NCBI RefSeq assembly: GCF_026210795.1
Contig: NC_089448.1
Coordinates: 62,001 to 126,000 of the forward strand
Length of the DNA stretch: 64,000 nt
Source of the DNA: Rhizophagus irregularis
Taxonomy: Eukaryota > Glomeromycota > Glomeromycetes > Glomerales > Glomeraceae
Direction: 5' to 3'
Shown: in pieces, positions 59,216-64,000 of the stretch
Numbering within the stretch: position 1 is the stretch's first letter
Layout of the letters: each line of letters begins with the position of its first letter
The notes under the pieces: model-generated
Seen by the model: the letters and a program-made list of their open reading frames with translations, nothing else
The model's database searches: none
What the model was told of the DNA's origin: nothing
Position numbers and translations under genes: made by a program

Positions 59216-60369
59216 CCAAATAACACATTCACATTATTCTGTGTAAATGAGTTGTAATAAATTTGTTAATAATAATGGATAATTAGATTGAGAATTATTT
59301 TTCTTATAAAAGCATCTTCAAAGGCAAATACTGGATTGGTGCATATCTTTGTTGGTCAGCTCAATTTACTATTTTGATTTTGGACTTTTCTTCTTACTGT
59401 TCTTATGAACTTATGATCATTCTGTTGGTAAAAGGTTGATAGTGAATGCATTTTAATACTGATTATGGCAAATCATTATTATTTTCTTTACTCTTATATG
59501 TATATTTTATTTGTATTCAAAATTTGAAATTACATCTATTAGGATTATATAACAAAATATTTGCAAAATTCAAATTTTTTAATTTAATTTCTAAAATTGG
59601 TTAAAACTTTTCAATTTTAACAGCGGATTAAATTAGTAGATTTTTGTATATAAATAAGGATCTAAAGAATTCGCTCAGAATCGAACTAGTATTGAAATGG
59701 GAATAATTTATTAAAGTTTCCCTTTATAATTAATTATATATGATTTATATATAACACAAATACTTTTATATAATATGATAAAGGTGTATAAAAATTTGTG
59801 CAATCCACTTTGTACAGTATTTTCTCCGTGCTTTTAATTCATGATCAATAAATTAGTAATTTTCTGAATATACCCATGAAAGTTCAATTATCATTACTTG
59901 ATGGTAAGTTTTCGCTCAATAAAAAAAATGGTCCAATTTAATAGTGGTATTTTTCTTTTTAGGTAAAACATGTATTTTTGTTTATTTATGAATTGGTAAA
60001 TTATCGTCTTTTATCGTCTTTTTCAAAGTAATTATATATGAATAAAAAAAAGAAAACCGATAACCGGACGATAATCGGACGATAACCGGACAAAATATGG
60101 ACGAATATTGATATTCGAATATACAATCACAAATAAGTTGATCATCCCAATTTTTTTTTTATTTATTTTAATAACAATTTTATTAATTAATACGGTTTGA
60201 TCGATAATATCAATAGTTTATCTGCGTACAATATTGAAAATTTATTATATAAATAATAAAACTAATATTCGTAATAATTCTAAGGTAGTAATAAGAATAT
60301 AAAAGAAAATTTGGGCGTACGTCACTCCGTGGTGTAATACAACACGTACAATTATTAATGACATTATGT
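59216..60369. other. Intergenic
   Basis: AT-rich. A spliceable mini-frame from ATG 59877 is too short to call. ATAACCGGACGATAATCGG-type short direct repeats lie at 60058-60090. Confidence 0.45.
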
Positions 60370-61857
60370 TCATATCTTAAATTCCATGTTTTCTACATTT
60401 AATATAGATTCACATCTAAAGGCTTTAATTACTCCATTATTTTTATATTTATTAATCAAATTTTTATAATCTCCTCCTTCATAAATAGAATCAGATGAAA
60501 GTATAGAAAGTGAAGGTCGACCTCTCCATTTTTCTAAGAATTCCTCCAAAGCTTCCAAAGAAAATTTAAAATTGTTAAAAAATCTAAGTTCTCTTAAATT
60601 AATTGGTGCTGACCTAATTAATATTTTTAATAATTCTTCACCATTTTTTAAAGTACTTTCTTCCGTTTCTCGTATATAAATATTTGATGTAACTAATAAT
60701 AATGATTTCAAATGTTGACATACTTTTAATAATAATTCAAATTCAGTAAAATGATCTTTTGATGGTGAAAATGTAAGTGAAAGATATTCGATTAAAGGAC
60801 AATTTTCATAAATTTTATGAATAAAAATGAGAGATTCTTCACTAAAATTACCTCCATAATATACAAAATTATAAGGTTTTAATGAAACTTCTTTAAGATG
60901 TCCTCCACTATTTTCAATTATTATTGAAGCTTCATCTATTGTAATATAATCTATTTTAAGGATTTCAAGATCATTATAAACTAAACTTTTCAATATGTTT
61001 TTATTATCATAAATTAATTCATTAATTATTAAGGTTTTTAGTTTATAAAGTTTTGGAAGTAACCTTTGCATTAATGTATAATCAAAAATGTCAAAATGTA
61101 GGAAATATAATTCTAAATGATTAAGAATATCTGCTTTTTTTTCTAATTCAAGAAAGATTTCTTTATAAGGATTTTCTGTAACATAACCATCATCAAAATC
61201 ATCAATCCATTCAAAATACTTTAAATTTTTCTGAACTTCAATTAATTTAGAAATTCCAGAGTTGGGCTTTGGTTTTACATTAAGAATGATGAGTCTTTGT
61301 ATATATTGACAAATACGTGCTAATCCATAAAAGTATGAAGAATCAATAGATGTATCACATTTTAACTCACATAGTGATTCAAGGCGAGTATTAGCTTCCG
61401 GGAAGTAAAATATTTGGTGTTTAATTGATCTTATATCTAAAAATTTTAATTCTGGACATTTTTTCATAAATAATTTGTAAAATTCTTGTTGTAAAAGAAA
61501 TTGATTGTAAGCTAAAGATGATCCAATAGATACTACAGTATTCATAATGTTTATATTAATGCTTCTACAGAATGATAAATAATCAAACAAAAGTGGTCGG
61601 GATGAAACTGATGGTAATTGGATTCCTTTCCTTATCAAAAATTCTTTAATATCATCAGATAAATTTGAAGCAATAATTTCAAATAAATAATTTTTATTAC
61701 AATAATCAATATCATAACACCAAGGATTTCTCCATAAATTTGGAATAACAGTTTCACACCAAAGTTTATTTACCATTAAACATGAAAAGAGGGATTTTGA
61801 ATCGTCTTGAAACTCTTCAAATATTAAGAAAAGAATATCTTTATTGAGTTTGGACAT
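60370..61857 (-). CDS. F-box protein with leucine-rich-repeat-like C-terminus, 495 aa, intronless
   Basis: Likely SCF ubiquitin-ligase substrate receptor. The N-terminal F-box is residues 1-45 (MSKLNKDILFLIFEEFQDDS, then LFSCLMVNKLWCETVIPNLW). The rest is an irregular LRR-like array with repeated LxxLxL/LxxLxI elements (LETLCELKCD-like, LYKLKTLIINE, DLEILKIDYI, LKSLLLVTS, NLRELRFFNNF). The opening and length (about 500) are those of the very large F-box family expanded in Rhizophagus-type genomes. A truncated copy lies 830 bp upstream on the same strand. Substrate unknown. Confidence 0.88.
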   Translation of the reverse strand: MSKLNKDILFLIFEEFQDDSKSLFSCLMVNKLWCETVIPNLWRNPWCYDIDYCNKNYLFEIIASNLSDDIKEFLIRKGIQLPSVSSRPLLFDYLSFCRSININIMNTVVSIGSSLAYNQFLLQQEFYKLFMKKCPELKFLDIRSIKHQIFYFPEANTRLESLCELKCDTSIDSSYFYGLARICQYIQRLIILNVKPKPNSGISKLIEVQKNLKYFEWIDDFDDGYVTENPYKEIFLELEKKADILNHLELYFLHFDIFDYTLMQRLLPKLYKLKTLIINELIYDNKNILKSLVYNDLEILKIDYITIDEASIIIENSGGHLKEVSLKPYNFVYYGGNFSEESLIFIHKIYENCPLIEYLSLTFSPSKDHFTEFELLLKVCQHLKSLLLVTSNIYIRETEESTLKNGEELLKILIRSAPINLRELRFFNNFKFSLEALEEFLEKWRGRPSLSILSSDSIYEGGDYKNLINKYKNNGVIKAFRCESILNVENMEFKI

Positions 61858-62124
61858 TATTTTATAAAAATTAAATAAAAAATAGAAATTCTTTTAAAAT
61901 CTTTTATAATTGATTTAAATTTTAAGTTTAAATTTTAAGTTTAAATTTCAGTATTACGAAAATTTTATTCTCTCACTCCTTAAAATGCCGGAACCAAATT
62001 CCGGCCAAATTGATCAAATTAGGAATATTTCGTGATGATCAAATAATCACAAACGTTACGCCCACATAACTTTGTGATAATTTTTAATGTCGTGCTGATA
62101 GACAAATTATAATTCGTACAGAAG

Positions 62125-62375
62125 ACCCCCAAATTTCTCCTTTTTTAATTTCATCTGGAACTCCTAAAGAAATAATAGCTGGTAATTCATGAAAATGGTA
62201 ATGATGAACATGCAATCGGTATTTTGGAAACGCGATTAGATTTATACTTTTTTTGTCGTTTAGTCAAATATGAATTACAAGTTTTAGAAAGACAATTTTT
62301 AACTACTTTAAATGCATTTTCAGAAAAAAATATGATGACAACTATTACAATAAGGCATTTTGAAAAAACGCGTTG
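62125..62375 (+). pseudogene. Coding-like fragment, unidentified
   Basis: One frame reads SPFLISSGTPKEIIAGNS-stop, and the next frame continues HENGNDEHAIGILETRLDLY, then FFCRLVKYELQVLERQFLTT and on to HFEKTR-stop. One frameshift would join them. The composition is that of a real protein. No family was recognised; it sits between an F-box gene and its truncated copy. Confidence 0.35.
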
Positions 62376-62684
62376 ACTCAAGGACGTGTCGGTCTGTTGG
62401 TCTCAAAGTAAAATTACGTAACGTAAAAAAATATAGTTGCTTTTGTTGCTTTTAATGGAAAAAAGATCAACAATTCTCAGCCAATCACTTTTGCTGCGCC
62501 GCGGAGAAATTTGGGGTCGCTGTACGAGTTGCAATAATTACTGCGTAAATCAAAAGCAACGTTCTAACTTTTTAACTTTTGAAGAACTCTTACAATCCTG
62601 CGATTAAAGTATATATACTGTACTGGGAACATTTGGTATTAAATAAAACATTTAAATAAATAAATGATTAGTATATTCAAAATT

Positions 62685-63204
62685 ATTATTCCATTTAAAA
62701 TACTTTAAATTCTTCTGAACTTCAAATTCTAAGATTAGCTTTTGTGTTAGTGTTAACAATGATGAGTCTCTGTATATATCGACAAACGAGTATTAGCTTC
62801 TGGAAAATAAAATATTTGGTGTTTGATAGATTTTATATCCGAATACTTCAACTCTAAACTTTTTTCATAAATGATCTGTAAAATTCTTGTTGTAAAAAAT
62901 TTATTATAAGCTAAAGAAGATTCAATAGAAATTATATTATTTGTAATATTTATATTAATAATCAAATGAAATTGATTTTGATAAACTGACGGTCCTTTCT
63001 TCGTTAGGAATTCTTTAGTATCACCAGAAATAGTTGCGAACAAGTAATTTTTATTACTATAATTAATTCCATAGCACTAAGTGATTTTCCCAATAACAGT
63101 TTAACACCAAAGTTTATTACTATTAGGCATGAAAAGAGAGATTTTGGATCATCTTGTAACTCTTTAAATATTAAGAAAAGGATACTTTTATTGAGTTTGG
63201 ACAT
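62685..63204 (-). pseudogene. Truncated, frameshifted F-box paralogue
   Basis: Begins MSKLNKSILFLIFKELQDDP like the intact gene at 61857. It loses frame after LFSCLIV, resumes in another frame (SGDTKEFLTKKG, then KSIKHQIFYFPEANTRL) and then stops. An internal deletion removes about 70 bases before AATGATGAGTCTCTG-like DNA, and the C-terminal 300 residues are absent. Upstream homology (GGAAATATTCCGTGATGATC near 63370 versus 62020) shows the promoter was copied too. Confidence 0.85.
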
Positions 63205-64000
63205 TCTAAAAAGGAAATAATTTAATTGAAATATATAATTCTAAGAAAATTTTTAAAAAGTTGACGAAAACTATTAAGTCCTAATTATAATAAAATGAGT
63301 ATTTTAAAAAATAAACGAAAAAATTATTACCATTCATTCTTTCCCTCCTTAAAATGCCTAAAATGCTGGAAATATTCCGTGATGATCAAATAGCCATAAA
63401 ATAAACATAATTATTGTCGGTAGTCGGTAGTTGTTGTGTTGTAGTTGCGTTAAGACAGAGGTTGCCTGGCCTAGTTTAGAATCACTATTTACGGCACCAT
63501 TTTTATAGTATTTCCAAATGGTACGGATACCGTGAGATAAATCATTTATTTCGCGGAGTTACTGGAATAACACGATGGCTGCGCCGTGAAAGTCATTGAT
63601 ATTTATACTACAACATATACCAAATATTAATAGCTATATCTAAAACTGCGGAAATCGGACCTCAAATTGTGATTTTGATCAGTTACAATTTCCTATTATA
63701 ATTATACGCGACGCGTAACAATCGTATAATTTTGAGTCATCTTTTATGGAAAAATTTTTATGATGTAAATACTGTATAAAAACCCTCTATCCTCTCTTCT
63801 CTCTCTCCTCTCTCCCACCTTTTTCCACTATTGTTGTCTAGGACCATGGCTCTCCGGACGCCTACGTTTCGGCTTTCTCTTTTGTAGGTTCGCGGCTTCA
63901 TTTTGTCGTCTCTCCCCCTTCCTCTAGCCCATAGTCGATTTTTATAACTTCCCTTTTCACCGTCTGTCTAAGGAAATATATATATATTATTATTATTATT
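63205..64000. other. Intergenic, possible promoter at the window end
   Basis: A TATA-like TGTATAAAAACC at 63773-63784 is followed by a CT-rich, less AT-rich tract and an ATG at 63845 with only 13 codons (MALRTPTFRLSLL). This could be the 5' UTR and start of a spliced plus-strand gene or element beyond the window. Confidence 0.3.

Noticed and set aside
59877-60000. Two-exon mini-frame MKVQLSLLDGKTCIFVYL
   Set aside because: Splice sites are acceptable, but 18 codons with no signal peptide or domain is too little; it could be the relic of a longer N-terminal domain.

Overview
The window is AT-rich eukaryotic nuclear DNA: short GT-AG introns, long A/T tracts, low gene density and many decayed gene copies. 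F-box proteins starting MSKLNKDILFLIFEEFQDD, single-exon or near single-exon P450s, and KDZ/Plavaka-type transposon debris point to an arbuscular mycorrhizal fungus of the Rhizophagus type. That assignment is inference from protein style, not a database match. Multi-exon models were assembled by hand: each joins GT-AG (one GC-AG) introns with reading phase preserved throughout. I saw no tRNA, rRNA or CRISPR.

Layout. 0-6 kb: a cytochrome P450 (+) and a PP5-like phosphatase (-) with a leader instead of TPRs and an Asp-to-Asn change in the catalytic centre. 9.6-11.3 kb: a bZIP factor (-) with a Tc1/mariner-type MITE in its second intron; an inverted, broken copy lies at 19.0-20.3 kb and a more decayed remnant near 21 kb. 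14.6-18.2 kb: unidentified coding remnants and a candidate MITE. 21.9-24.0 kb: an 11-exon Atg17 autophagy scaffold. 24.7-30.7 kb: relics, a tandemly duplicated small gene, and a two-exon secreted four-cysteine peptide of 42 residues.

31.6-36.3 kb holds the most unusual locus. One gene encodes a PD-(D/E)XK-nuclease-like domain that stands alone with D, ExK and QxxxY in place. The neighbouring gene carries a paralogous domain that has lost those residues and is fused to a chymotrypsin-like protease with an apparently complete His-Asp-Ser triad. A third, dead copy lies near 24.8 kb.

36.8-38.5 kb is gene-poor and carries several short perfect hairpins. 39.9-40.3 kb is a hAT-type MITE with a perfect 8-bp target duplication inside decayed coding DNA. 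41.8-43.4 kb is a second P450. 46.7-48.3 kb is a polyQ F-box protein. 50.9-52.9 kb is a Ser/Asn/Thr tandem-repeat protein. 53.8-58.1 kb is a convergent pair: a molybdopterin-binding-fold protein and an ABC1/ADCK (Mcp2-like) kinase, both with plausible mitochondrial leaders. 60.4-63.2 kb is an F-box protein and its truncated paralogue.

Functionally the window mixes housekeeping genes (Atg17, ABC1 kinase, molybdopterin-fold protein) with genes typical of expanding or fast-evolving families (P450, F-box, nuclease/protease, secreted peptide). No operon-like organisation is expected or seen.
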